Shown here piece after piece: positions 56,146-64,000 of a stretch of DNA of 64,000 bases. Each line of letters starts with the position of its first letter. Position 1 is the first letter of the stretch. Origin of the DNA: Pseudoscardovia suis (lineage in GTDB: Bacteria; Actinomycetota; Actinomycetes; Actinomycetales; Bifidobacteriaceae); assembly GCF_002797875.1 (NCBI RefSeq), contig NZ_PGFC01000003.1, positions 1 through 64,000 on the forward strand, given 5' to 3'. The notes under the pieces were generated by a model. The model had not been told where the DNA came from and did no database searches. It saw only the letters and a list, made by a program, of their open reading frames with translations. A program made the translations under genes and the position numbers.

Positions 56146-59100
56146 TCACCCAAGGCAGGAAGGACCGAACAGCGCCTTGAGCTCACCGAACATCGATGGG
56201 TCGCGCGAAACGCGGTATTCATCGCCACACGCAATCTGGAAAACTCGGTCATTGTCACTGATGCGCAGTCTCACCTCGCACAGACCGTGATAACGGTTGA
56301 AGATAGATTTGAGCGCATCAAGCCTCGACAGAGTGCATTGGCGCGCGTCGACCAGCAGTTCGAGCGGCTCGTTGCCGGACGCGTCCACATGCACGACATC
56401 CACCGTGTTGACGCGTAGCTGCACCTCGTCCTCGCGCACATCAAGGTTGCCGCGCACCTTGACGATGTTGTCTTGGTGAAGCATCTCCTGGAATTGCTGG
56501 TACGTATTGCCGAAGAGCAAGCAGTGAATGGAACTGTTGAGATCCTCGACGGTGATGATCGCCCACGCGCGTCCCTTCTTGGAGATTTTGCGCTGGACCT
56601 GGGTGATGAGACCGGCGAGCGTGACCTGCACGGAGTTCGCGTTGTCCTCCCCCAGCGAATGACCTAGGTCAATCGCCTTGGCGATGGACATATCGCTCAG
56701 TTCGCTAAGCACGGAAGCCATACCGTTGAGCGGATGGTCGGAGACATACAGCCCGAGCATTTCGCGTTCGAACTCGAGCCGCGTCTTCTTGTCCCAATCA
56801 GGGATATCGGGCACGGAGATTTCCGCGTCGCCGAGCGCATCCGACTCGTCCTCATCCGAGCACATAACGGAGAACAAATCGAAGACGCCTTGTGCCTCCT
56901 TGCGCTTGAGCGGCACGGTCTGGTCGATTGCCGTCTCGCTGATCGTGCACAGCGCATGGCGATTGGGGTCAATGGAATCGAAAGTTCCCGCCTTAATGAG
57001 GGAGTCAACGGTGCGCTTGTTGAGCACAGTGACCGGCACGCGCTTGACAAAGTTGAGGAAGCTCTCGTACTTGCCGTGCTCGTTGCGTTCTTTGACGATT
57101 TCTTCGACAACTTTCTCGCCCACGTTGCGAATGGCGCCCATGCCGAAGCGGACGACGTCGCCGACAGCGGAATACTTGGCGACGGATTCGTTAATGTCCG
57201 GCTGAAGCACTTTGATGCCCATGCGACGCGCCTCCGCCAAATACAGCGCGGTCTTGTCTTTGTTTGATATTTCGTTCTGGAGCAACGCCGCCATGAATTC
57301 GACGGGGTAATGCGTCTTGAGGTATGCGGTCCAGTACGAAATCAAACCGTACGCAGCGGAATGCGCCTTGTTGAACGCATATCCAGCGAATGGCAGGAAC
57401 ACATCCCACACAGCCTGGGCAGCCTCTCGGCTATAGCCATGGTCCATCATTCCTTGGAAGAACGGGCCTTGTTCCTTGGCCAACACCTCGGGCTTCTTCT
57501 TGCCCATGGCGCGGCGCAGCACATCTGCGCGACCCAGCGAATAGCCGGCGAGGATTCGAGCTGCGGACTGCACCTGCTCCTGGTAGACGATGAGACCGTA
57601 GGTCTCACCGAGCACGCCGCGCAACGGCTCATCCACCTCGGGGTGAATAGGCGTGATTTCTTGCAAGCCGTTCTTACGCTTGGCGTAGTTGATATGGGAG
57701 TTCATATCCATCGGGCCGGGTCGGTATAGCGCGATAAGTGCGGAGATATCGTTGAAGTTATCCGGCTTGAGCTGGCGCAGCAGGCCACGCATGCCGTCGG
57801 AATCGAGCTGGAAGACGCCAAGGGTGTCACCACGCGACAGCAACTGGTAGGTTTCCTTGTCATCGAGGGGAATCTGTCCCAGCTCGATGTGCTTGTGCTG
57901 GTTCGACTCGATGTTTTCGAGCGTGTCTCGCATGACCGTAAGGTTGGCCAAGCCCAAGAAGTCCATCTTGACCAAGCCGAGCGTTTCACACGTATGGTAT
58001 TCGAAGGTCGTGGTGATCGTGCCATCGGTACGCTTCATGAGCGGGGACGTATCGGTGATGGGCTTGGAACCCATGATCGTGGCGCACGCATGCACACCCG
58101 TCTGACGGATCAAGCCTTCGATGCCACAGGCCTCGTCGTAGATGCGCTTGTTGTCAGGGCTGGATTCGACAAGATCACGGAACTCGCCCGCCTCGGAGTA
58201 CCGCTTCGCTTCCGGATCGAATGCATCCTTGAGGGAGATGTCCTTGCCACCTTGGGCCGGCGGCAGCGCCTTGCACAGCTGATCGCCCACGTTGTAGTCG
58301 TAGCCCATGATGCGCGCGGCATCCTTGATGGCCTGCTTCGTCTTGATGGTGCCGTAGACGACGCACTGCGCCACCTTGTCATGACCGTACTTGTTCGCCA
58401 CGTAGTCGAGCACGCGGGCACGGCCGCTGGGGTCGAAGTCAACATCGATATCAGGCAGGCTCACGCGCTCCGGATTGAGGAAGCGTTCGAAGATGAGTCC
58501 ATGCTTGAGCGGGTCGAGCTCGGTGATGCCCATCGCGTAGGACACCATGGAACCTGCCGCGGAACCACGGCCAGGACCGACCATGACACCATGCGTCTTC
58601 GCCCAATTGATGTAATCGGCGACGACGAGGAAGTAACCGCAGAACTGCATCTGACAGATGACGCCGCATTCGTAGTCCGCTTGGCGGGCCACCTCCTCGG
58701 GCACGCCGTCCGGGTAGCGCACGCGCAGGCCGTCGTCCACTTTCTTGAGGAACAGCGACGTGGCATCCCACCCCTCGGGGCAGTCGAACTCCGGCATGAA
58801 CGCGCCGTCCTCATGGTCGTCGAATATGACGTTGCACCGCTCGGCGATTTCCAACGTGTTGTCGCAGCCCTCGGGGAATTCCTTGAACAGTTCGCGCATC
58901 TCCTGGGCGGAGCGGACGTAATAGCCGGTGCCGTCGAACTTGAAACGGTTCGGATCGTCTTTGTGGGAGCCGGAGTTGATGCACAGCATGTCGTCCTGCG
59001 CCACCGCGCCTTCCGGCGTCACATAATGGGAATCGTTCGTCACGACGAGCGGAGCGCCGATCTTGTGCGCGATTTCCACCAATTCCTTGCGCACGCGGCG

Positions 59101-59718
59101 TTCGATCCCTAAGCCGTGGTCCATGAGCTCGACGTAGTAGTTGTCTTTGCCGAAGATGTCCTGGTATTCCCCTGCGGCGCGAAGCGCTTCGTCGAACTGC
59201 CCCAAGCGCAGCCTTGTCTGCACAATGCCCGATGGGCATCCCGTCGTCGCGATGATGCCTTTGTGATAGGTGTTGAGCACTTCCTTATCCATTCGGGGCC
59301 ATTTGCCAAACAGACCTTCGAGATTGGCGACAGAGGAAGCCTTCATGAGGTTGACGAGGCCTTCGTCGTTCTCGGCCCACATCGTCATGTGCGTGATGGC
59401 GCCGCCACCGGACACATCATCGGACCGCTGGGCTTCCGTGCCCCAATGGACGCGCGTGCGGTCTTGGCGCGCGGTCTCCGGCGTCACATACGCCTCTATG
59501 CCGATGATGGGCTTGATGCCTTTCTTAACGGCGGTGCTCCACAACTCGTATGCCCCGTGCATGTTGCCGTGGTCGGTGATGGCGACCGCAGGCTGCCCCA
59601 ATTCCTTCACGTAATCGACAAGCTCATTGATACGCGCTGCACCATCAAGGATGGAGTAGTGCGTGTGCACGTGAAGGTTCACGAACGAATTGTTTGCGAT
59701 GTCAGCCATGGGATACAT
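56146..59718 (-). CDS. dnaE: DNA polymerase III alpha subunit
   Basis: Replicative polymerase, 1190 aa. The PHP domain starts with FVNLHVHTHYSILDGA and ITDHGNMHGAYELW (metal-binding His). The polymerase core has GPGRGSAAGSMVSYAMGITELDP and the catalytic Asp pair in LPDIDVDFDPSGRARVLDY, then the HhH and OB-fold regions near the C-terminus (ITVEDLNSSIHCLLFGNTY). ATG 59718 is reported; ATG 59709 is equally possible, as neither has a ribosome binding site. A perfect LexA box ends 9 bp before the start, so this gene should be induced by DNA damage. The length and full PHP motif fit DnaE1 better than DnaE2. Confidence 0.95.
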   Translation of the reverse strand: MYPMADIANNSFVNLHVHTHYSILDGAARINELVDYVKELGQPAVAITDHGNMHGAYELWSTAVKKGIKPIIGIEAYVTPETARQDRTRVHWGTEAQRSDDVSGGGAITHMTMWAENDEGLVNLMKASSVANLEGLFGKWPRMDKEVLNTYHKGIIATTGCPSGIVQTRLRLGQFDEALRAAGEYQDIFGKDNYYVELMDHGLGIERRVRKELVEIAHKIGAPLVVTNDSHYVTPEGAVAQDDMLCINSGSHKDDPNRFKFDGTGYYVRSAQEMRELFKEFPEGCDNTLEIAERCNVIFDDHEDGAFMPEFDCPEGWDATSLFLKKVDDGLRVRYPDGVPEEVARQADYECGVICQMQFCGYFLVVADYINWAKTHGVMVGPGRGSAAGSMVSYAMGITELDPLKHGLIFERFLNPERVSLPDIDVDFDPSGRARVLDYVANKYGHDKVAQCVVYGTIKTKQAIKDAARIMGYDYNVGDQLCKALPPAQGGKDISLKDAFDPEAKRYSEAGEFRDLVESSPDNKRIYDEACGIEGLIRQTGVHACATIMGSKPITDTSPLMKRTDGTITTTFEYHTCETLGLVKMDFLGLANLTVMRDTLENIESNQHKHIELGQIPLDDKETYQLLSRGDTLGVFQLDSDGMRGLLRQLKPDNFNDISALIALYRPGPMDMNSHINYAKRKNGLQEITPIHPEVDEPLRGVLGETYGLIVYQEQVQSAARILAGYSLGRADVLRRAMGKKKPEVLAKEQGPFFQGMMDHGYSREAAQAVWDVFLPFAGYAFNKAHSAAYGLISYWTAYLKTHYPVEFMAALLQNEISNKDKTALYLAEARRMGIKVLQPDINESVAKYSAVGDVVRFGMGAIRNVGEKVVEEIVKERNEHGKYESFLNFVKRVPVTVLNKRTVDSLIKAGTFDSIDPNRHALCTISETAIDQTVPLKRKEAQGVFDLFSVMCSDEDESDALGDAEISVPDIPDWDKKTRLEFEREMLGLYVSDHPLNGMASVLSELSDMSIAKAIDLGHSLGEDNANSVQVTLAGLITQVQRKISKKGRAWAIITVEDLNSSIHCLLFGNTYQQFQEMLHQDNIVKVRGNLDVREDEVQLRVNTVDVVHVDASGNEPLELLVDARQCTLSRLDALKSIFNRYHGLCEVRLRISDNDRVFQIACGDEYRVSRDPSMFGELKALFGPSCLG

Positions 59719-59726
59719 GGTACCAC

Positions 59727-59742
59727 TCGAACATCTGTTCGA
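59727..59742 (-). promoter_or_regulatory. Perfect LexA box at the dnaE start
   Basis: TCGAACATCTGTTCGA matches the Gram-positive LexA consensus CGAAC-N4-GTTCG without mismatch and has the same core as the boxes beside lexA. It lies 9 bp upstream of the dnaE ATG, where it would block transcription. Confidence 0.85.
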
Positions 59743-59903
59743 TATTCACCGCATGCAATCGCCCACTTCGTTCGCGTGTCGTCTGCACGATATTTCGAAC
59801 GAAAATCAAACGCTGCCACTGTCGCCGTCATCCACCGCCGTGCCCTGACGCACCCTGCCGTTCCCTACTTGCTGCCACAGTCCCGCCACGCCGGAGGCGA
59901 CAG

Positions 59904-60845
59904 TCATTTCATCTCATCGGCGGCACGCTGCGCGGCGCTCGTCGTCCGCAGCACGTCGAGCACATGCCGCAGGTCCGACGGATAGCCACATTCCACATGC
60001 TGCCAGATGTGGGTGCGCGGATGCCGGAAGTCGAGCATCGTGGCATTGAGCCACTGCCGTTCGAGCCCCAGCTCCTGCGAAAACTTGGGATTCGCCCCAT
60101 ACATGGGGTCGCCGACCAAGGGGTGGCCGATGGATGAGAAATGCACACGAATCTGATGCGTGCGCCCTGTCTCGAGGTTCACGGACACGAGCGTGGCATC
60201 GCCAAAGCGCTCCAACACATCCCAATGTGTCACCGCCGATTTGCCCGCCGGCGTGACGGTGAAACGAAAATCGCTCACCTTCGCGCGTCCAATCGGCGCT
60301 TCGATCGTGGCTTTGTCTTGCTTGAGATTGCCTTGGACGATTGCATGATAGGTTTTCTTAACCTCATGCTGTGCGAATTGCCGGCGCATCTCTTTGTAGG
60401 CAAGGTCCGACTTGCACACGAGCATGAGTCCGGACGTACCCACATCAAGACGAGACACGATGCCCTGACGCCCTGCCGCGCCCATGCTGGTGATGTGCAC
60501 GCCACGGGCAAGCAGGCTCCCTAGCACCGTCGGCCCCGTCCACCCCACCGAGGCATGGGCAGCAACGCCGACCGGCTTGTTCACGACAACGATGTCATCG
60601 TCCTCATAGACGATCTCCATCTCGTCGCACACCGGTTCGGGCACTTCCTGCTCATCATGAAGCTCAAGATCGACAATGTCGCCGGCAAGCAGCTTAGCTG
60701 ACTTGTCAGCGTGGCGAGTCAGCAAGCTCACTTGTCCGCTTTCGATGAGCTCGGCTGCCTGTGACCGCGATACACCCATCATCTTGGCAATGGCGACGTC
60801 AAGGCGCTTGCCAATCAACGCATCAGGGGCTGGAACCATGCTCAT
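59904..60845 (-). CDS. rluD: 23S rRNA pseudouridine synthase, RluD type
   Basis: Converts uridines of 23S rRNA to pseudouridine. An N-terminal S4 RNA-binding domain (RLDVAIAKMMGVSRSQAAELIESGQVSLLTRH) is followed by the catalytic domain with VVNKPVGVAAHASVGWTGP, the catalytic Asp in SRLDVGTSGLMLVCK and the final LETGRTHQIRVHFSSIGHPLVGDP. Length 313 aa is normal. ATG overlaps the lspA stop as ATGA. The exact uridine target cannot be told from sequence. Confidence 0.93.
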   Translation of the reverse strand: MSMVPAPDALIGKRLDVAIAKMMGVSRSQAAELIESGQVSLLTRHADKSAKLLAGDIVDLELHDEQEVPEPVCDEMEIVYEDDDIVVVNKPVGVAAHASVGWTGPTVLGSLLARGVHITSMGAAGRQGIVSRLDVGTSGLMLVCKSDLAYKEMRRQFAQHEVKKTYHAIVQGNLKQDKATIEAPIGRAKVSDFRFTVTPAGKSAVTHWDVLERFGDATLVSVNLETGRTHQIRVHFSSIGHPLVGDPMYGANPKFSQELGLERQWLNATMLDFRHPRTHIWQHVECGYPSDLRHVLDVLRTTSAAQRAADEMK

Positions 60846-61552
60846 GCCGCGCCGCCTTCGCGCTGCGAGGAATCGGCATGGCTGCCATCCAGCATCCCGT
60901 CACCGCCGCCGTCACCGTCATCTGCTGGCTTCTTGCGCCGTGCGGCATAAGGCACATCAGCAAGCACCAGCACCACAACGACGATAGCAGCCACAAACAG
61001 CTCCACATCCGCAACATTGCCGATGGACCAACCGTAGTCAATGAAATCCACGACCTTGCCATTGAGAACGCCTGTGGCGTAATACACACGGTCGATCAGG
61101 TTGCCCAAGGCGCCGGCGCAGCACAATGCCAGCGCAACGGTCCAGGCCATGCTCTCCGTGCGCCACGCAGCCACGCACAGCAAGACGCAGGCGGCGCATG
61201 CGAGCAAAGCGATCGCGGGCGTAGCCCCCGACCCCATGCCAAGGGATGCGCCGGGGTTGAACAACAACTTGAGACCCAGCGCGTTGCCCAGCACGCTCAC
61301 GCGCCTGCCGTCAGCGAGATAACGCAATGCTGCCAGTTTCGACACCCGATCGAGAATCACGCACACAGCAATCACCGCAATGAACACCGCCAGGCGCGAC
61401 GAACGCTTGGAGTGCGAAGCCTGAGGATCACCCGCTGTGAAAGATGTGTCGCGGGACTTCGCTGCGTCAGACGTGTCCGTGTCGGGCTTGTCTGCATCCA
61501 CGGTGATTGGGTCCAACTTACCAGTGTCCGACTGGTCTGCGGTGCGTGCCAC
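60842..61552 (-). CDS. lspA: Lipoprotein signal peptidase (SPase II)
   Basis: Membrane aspartic protease that removes signal peptides from lipoproteins. Four membrane segments with LFNPGASLGMGSG, the first catalytic Asp in GNLIDRVYYATGVLNGKVVDFIDYG and the second in WSIGNVADVELF. An N-terminal cytoplasmic extension of about 50 polar residues and a charged C-terminal tail of about 35 residues are longer than usual (236 against about 165 aa). The start is GTG at 61552 with GGAAGGAG. Confidence 0.94.
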   Translation of the reverse strand: MARTADQSDTGKLDPITVDADKPDTDTSDAAKSRDTSFTAGDPQASHSKRSSRLAVFIAVIAVCVILDRVSKLAALRYLADGRRVSVLGNALGLKLLFNPGASLGMGSGATPAIALLACAACVLLCVAAWRTESMAWTVALALCCAGALGNLIDRVYYATGVLNGKVVDFIDYGWSIGNVADVELFVAAIVVVVLVLADVPYAARRKKPADDGDGGGDGMLDGSHADSSQREGGAA

Positions 61553-61661
61553 GTTGTTCTCCTTCCTTCACACAGCGGCGGCGTGGGCCGCTTGTCGTTT
61601 GCCATGATATCGCACGGCGGTTCCGCGCGGCACGAGCCCAAGCGCACACTGTTGTGGATAT

Positions 61662-61694
61662 GCAGGCGGCCGTGCAGGCGGCCGTGCAGGCGGC
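61662..61694. repeat. 12-bp tandem repeat
   Basis: GCAGGCGGCCGT at 61662 and 61674, with a partial third unit at 61686, between lspA and the divIVA terminator. Confidence 0.9.
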
Positions 61695-61699
61695 ATAGC

Positions 61700-61737
61700 A
61701 AAAGCGGGATGCCCCGCTGTATGCGAAGCATCCCGCT
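61700..61737 (-). terminator. Rho-independent terminator after divIVA
   Basis: A 10-bp stem (61703-61712 with 61728-61737) followed on the minus strand by TTTT. It suggests that lspA has its own promoter. Confidence 0.75.
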
Positions 61738-61804
61738 ATGGCAGCTGATGCACCGACAATCATGGCTCCCTAAGAGTCATCAGCGTCGGCTGCAGCAGTG
61801 ACGA

Positions 61805-63349
61805 TTATTCGGCGTCCTTTGCGGAATCCTCGGATTCGCCATCCTTCGAGGAACTCTTGTCAACGTTGTAGTTGTCGGAATCCGACACCTGCGCGGTCAG
61901 CTGAGTGAGGAAGTCGGTCAGGCGAGCACGATACTGATTCTCGAACTGCTTGAGGCCGTCGATGTTGCTTTCGATGACCTTGGAGTCCGCGTACAGCTTC
62001 TCCTTGACCTGCTTGGCGTAATCCTCAGCGGACGTGCGGGTCTTGGCATCGTACTGATCGGCTTCGGCATGCTTCTTGTCGGAGTACTGGTCCGCGGCCT
62101 GCTGCGTCTGCGTGGAGTACTGGTCGGCAGCCGCATGGGTTTCCTTGGAGTACTGGTCGGCGGCATCGTGCGTTTCCTTGGAGTACTGGTCCGCAGCGGC
62201 ATGCGTCTGTGCGGAGTACTGATCGGCATCCGCATGGGTCTGGTCGGAGTAGGAATCCGCTTCGCGACGCACCTGCGTGGAGTAATCCTCGGCTTGCGCA
62301 CGCACCTTCGTGGAGTATGCATTGGCCTTGTTGACCAAGTCATCGTGCTTGGACTGGCCGTCGGCAACCAGCTGGGCTGCGGAAGCCTTGCCCTTGTCGA
62401 CATACTGGTCGTGCAGCTGCATGGCCAGCTGCAACATGGCGGTGGCGCGTTCCGGCTCGGTCTGCGCGTTCTGGGCAGCGGACTTGATCTTCTCGAGGCT
62501 GCCGGTCTCCGTGCTCGGCTCGTTCGCCGCCACCTGCTGGCGCAGCGATTCCTCGCGCTTCTTGGAATCCTCGAGTTCGCGCTGCACCTGCTCCAGCTGG
62601 GTACGGGTGGAACGCACTTCGCTTTGGAACTGCGTGGCCTGCTGCTGGAACTGTGCGGCCTGCGCCTTGGCGTTCTGAACCTGCGTCTGGGAATCCTGCA
62701 CCTGCTGCTGGAACTGATCAGACTGGTGCTTGGCAGAATCCAGCTGCTTCTGCAGCTCGTTCACCTGCGTACGCGCGCTGTCGCGTTCCTTGGTGATCGT
62801 GGCAATCTGCTGATTGAGGGCATCCGTGTCGCCAGTGGCCTGCGCGACAGCGGCTGCCTGCTGAGCGGTGAGCTGGTCAATCTGAGAATTGAGCTGATCG
62901 ACCTGGCTGCGCAGCTGAGCATTCTGGTTCGTCAGGGTCTCAAGCTGCTCGGTGTTGACGGTCGGCGCCGGGTTGGAAGCGTCAGCCAACTGCTGCTTGA
63001 CTTGCGACAGCTCGCTGGATGCGGCATCCAGCTGAGCACGCAGCTGGTTGTTTTGCTCAGTGAGTTCATTGACATGACCGGCGTCTGCGGTCTGGGAGCT
63101 TGCCGCGGCAAGCTGCTCGCGCAGCTGCGTGTTCTCAGCCTGCATCGTAGCGAGCTTGTCATTGAGCTTCGCCAGCTCGGGACCATAGGATTGTGTCGCA
63201 CCCTCATGTGCGGCGGCGCTGCCCAGCGCCTCAACCGTGTCCGTCACCTCGTCGAGGAAGTCATCGACTTTCTCGATGTTATAGCCTTCCTTGAACCGGA
63301 CAATCGGAAAGACATGGTTTCGAATGTCACTCGGCGTCAACAGAGCCAT
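61805..63349 (-). CDS. divIVA: DivIVA/Wag31-type polar growth protein with 11-residue repeats
   Basis: Cytoplasmic coiled-coil protein that marks poles and septa and recruits cell-wall machinery. The DivIVA N-domain (MALLTPSDIRNHVFPIVRFKEGYNIEKVDDFLDEV) is clear. A long coiled coil (about 45-290) rich in Gln/Ala follows. Then come nine consecutive 11-residue units ending in (A/S)(D/E)(Q/D/S)Y, such as SKETHAAADQY, which suggests a right-handed hendecad coil. A short acidic tail ends the protein. Start 63349 is chosen (AAAGGGG upstream). Length 514 aa is long for DivIVA. Confidence 0.93.
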   Translation of the reverse strand: MALLTPSDIRNHVFPIVRFKEGYNIEKVDDFLDEVTDTVEALGSAAAHEGATQSYGPELAKLNDKLATMQAENTQLREQLAAASSQTADAGHVNELTEQNNQLRAQLDAASSELSQVKQQLADASNPAPTVNTEQLETLTNQNAQLRSQVDQLNSQIDQLTAQQAAAVAQATGDTDALNQQIATITKERDSARTQVNELQKQLDSAKHQSDQFQQQVQDSQTQVQNAKAQAAQFQQQATQFQSEVRSTRTQLEQVQRELEDSKKREESLRQQVAANEPSTETGSLEKIKSAAQNAQTEPERATAMLQLAMQLHDQYVDKGKASAAQLVADGQSKHDDLVNKANAYSTKVRAQAEDYSTQVRREADSYSDQTHADADQYSAQTHAAADQYSKETHDAADQYSKETHAAADQYSTQTQQAADQYSDKKHAEADQYDAKTRTSAEDYAKQVKEKLYADSKVIESNIDGLKQFENQYRARLTDFLTQLTAQVSDSDNYNVDKSSSKDGESEDSAKDAE

Positions 63350-63581
63350 GTATGTTCCCCTTTGCAAATCTACAAATTCATTCCTCGGCTGACGTCTGCC
63401 CGTCGAGTCAACTCGCAGGCCATTGCACCGCAGCCGAGTCGTCGGGGAACGACAGGGTGTGCGAAGCGGCAGCGAGCTACTTATCGAATCGTACCCATGC
63501 TAGCACAGGCACGACCTCAACCATTCCGTATGCAGCCATCAGCGGCTTCACTCACAAACCGCTGATGCCATGCAGAAGACG

Positions 63582-63860
63582 TTACAGCAGCCACTGGAGC
63601 AATCCCAGCGCGATCCACAAGATGATGAAGCTTGTGTCGAAATACACACGCCCCATCGGAATCGGCGGGAACACGCGACGCAGCGCACGCAACGGTGGTT
63701 CGGTGATTGTGTAAATGAAATCCCTGATGCCCACGAGTGATCCCGACAAGGGCTTGCGGGAAAGCACGTCGATCCAGTCGAAAACGCACCGAAGGATCAA
63801 TGCAAGAATGTACAGATCTATGACGAAGTCACAGATTCTGTCGACCAAACCGAAGACCAT
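63582..63860 (-). CDS. YggT-family membrane protein
   Basis: 92-aa protein with two membrane segments (about 11-30 and 73-91) around the conserved LILRCVFDWI and ITEPPLRALRRVFPPIP motifs. Family function is not settled; in actinobacteria and cyanobacteria it lies beside sepF and affects cell shape or division. AAGGTGA precedes ATG 63860, which is 13 bp after the sepF stop. The 232-bp gap to divIVA has an 8-10-bp hairpin (63537-63567) and probably the divIVA promoter, but no gene. Confidence 0.92.
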   Translation of the reverse strand: MVFGLVDRICDFVIDLYILALILRCVFDWIDVLSRKPLSGSLVGIRDFIYTITEPPLRALRRVFPPIPMGRVYFDTSFIILWIALGLLQWLL

Positions 63861-63873
63861 GGGTCACCTTATC

Positions 63874-64000
63874 TCAGCGATGTTCGGGTTTTTCGAGCTC
63901 GACCTGTGCAGGAGTCAGCACATACACGCGGGATGTGATGGTGTCGATCTTTCCGCGCAGACCGAACACGACGCCGGAGGAGAAATCGATGATGCGATAC
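63874..64000 (-). CDS. sepF: SepF, C-terminal part (cut by window edge)
   Basis: The last 41 codons read RIIDFSSGVVFGLRGKIDTITSRVYVLTP and then AQVELEKPEHR. This is the C-terminal end of SepF, which tethers FtsZ to the membrane. The start and ftsZ-binding core lie outside the window. Its place directly upstream of yggT and divIVA supports the call. Confidence 0.88.
   Translation of the reverse strand, partial: YRIIDFSSGVVFGLRGKIDTITSRVYVLTPAQVELEKPEHR

Noticed and set aside
59788-59805. Second LexA box upstream of dnaE
   Set aside because: Only the left half-site CGAAC is present; the right half does not match GTTCG.

Overview
This 64 kb, GC-rich window is chromosomal DNA of an actinobacterium, almost certainly Bifidobacterium or a close relative. 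The evidence is a high-GC gene set with a dcw cluster that has mraZ, a DivIVA/Wag31-type protein and no ftsA, an actinobacterial-type HisA, a bifid-type L-lactate dehydrogenase and a LexA that reads GAAC-N4-GTTC boxes. Nearly everything looks like ordinary core genome. I see no prophage, insertion sequence, CRISPR array, tRNA or rRNA operon. The only stable RNA gene is the 3' end of a probable tmRNA at the left edge.

Layout. 0-1.8 kb: tmRNA tail and terminator, an unusual array of hairpins with an exact 72-bp pitch, and an unknown protein. 2-12 kb: a surface-polysaccharide regulatory group (UDP-galactopyranose mutase, low-molecular-weight tyrosine phosphatase, Wzz/BY-kinase fusion, DUF4012 protein) and an ABC exporter pair. 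12-14 kb: a secreted protein and a RecB/Cas4-like nuclease on the + strand. 14.2-29.8 kb, minus strand: the dcw cluster, transcribed mraZ-rsmH-ftsL-ftsI-(MurE-like)-murF-mraY-murD-ftsW-murG-murC-ftsQ, with many 4-bp start/stop overlaps and a MraZ-box promoter. 30-41 kb: HelD-type helicase, serA, nrdR, a LysM membrane protein divergent from lexA across three LexA boxes, a CDF metal transporter, ldh and hflX. 40.5-46.6 kb: an RsmC-like methyltransferase, HrpA helicase and a TetR regulator. 46.7-54.5 kb, minus strand: hisD-hisC-hisB-(acidic unknown)-hisH-hisA, then glnA and a coupled alkyltransferase-like gene. 54.8-64 kb, minus strand: sepF(partial)-yggT-divIVA-lspA-rluD-dnaE and a membrane protein. 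dnaE carries a perfect LexA box just before its start.

The division genes form two blocks: peptidoglycan precursor and septum genes in the dcw run, and sepF-yggT-divIVA-lspA at the right edge, where ftsZ is expected just outside the window. LexA links the DNA-damage response to dnaE and probably to the LysM protein next to nrdR.

The most unusual features are: (1) the 72-bp hairpin array at 221-985; (2) a MurE-like protein in the dcw cluster that has lost its ATP-binding loop and ligase C-domain; (3) short tandem repeats with a different unit at each locus (5, 8, 11, 12, 15, 16, 18 and 23 bp) in most of the longer intergenic gaps, and similar repeats that encode protein tails; (4) LexA control of the replicative polymerase gene. 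All calls come from reading the sequence; no database search was possible.
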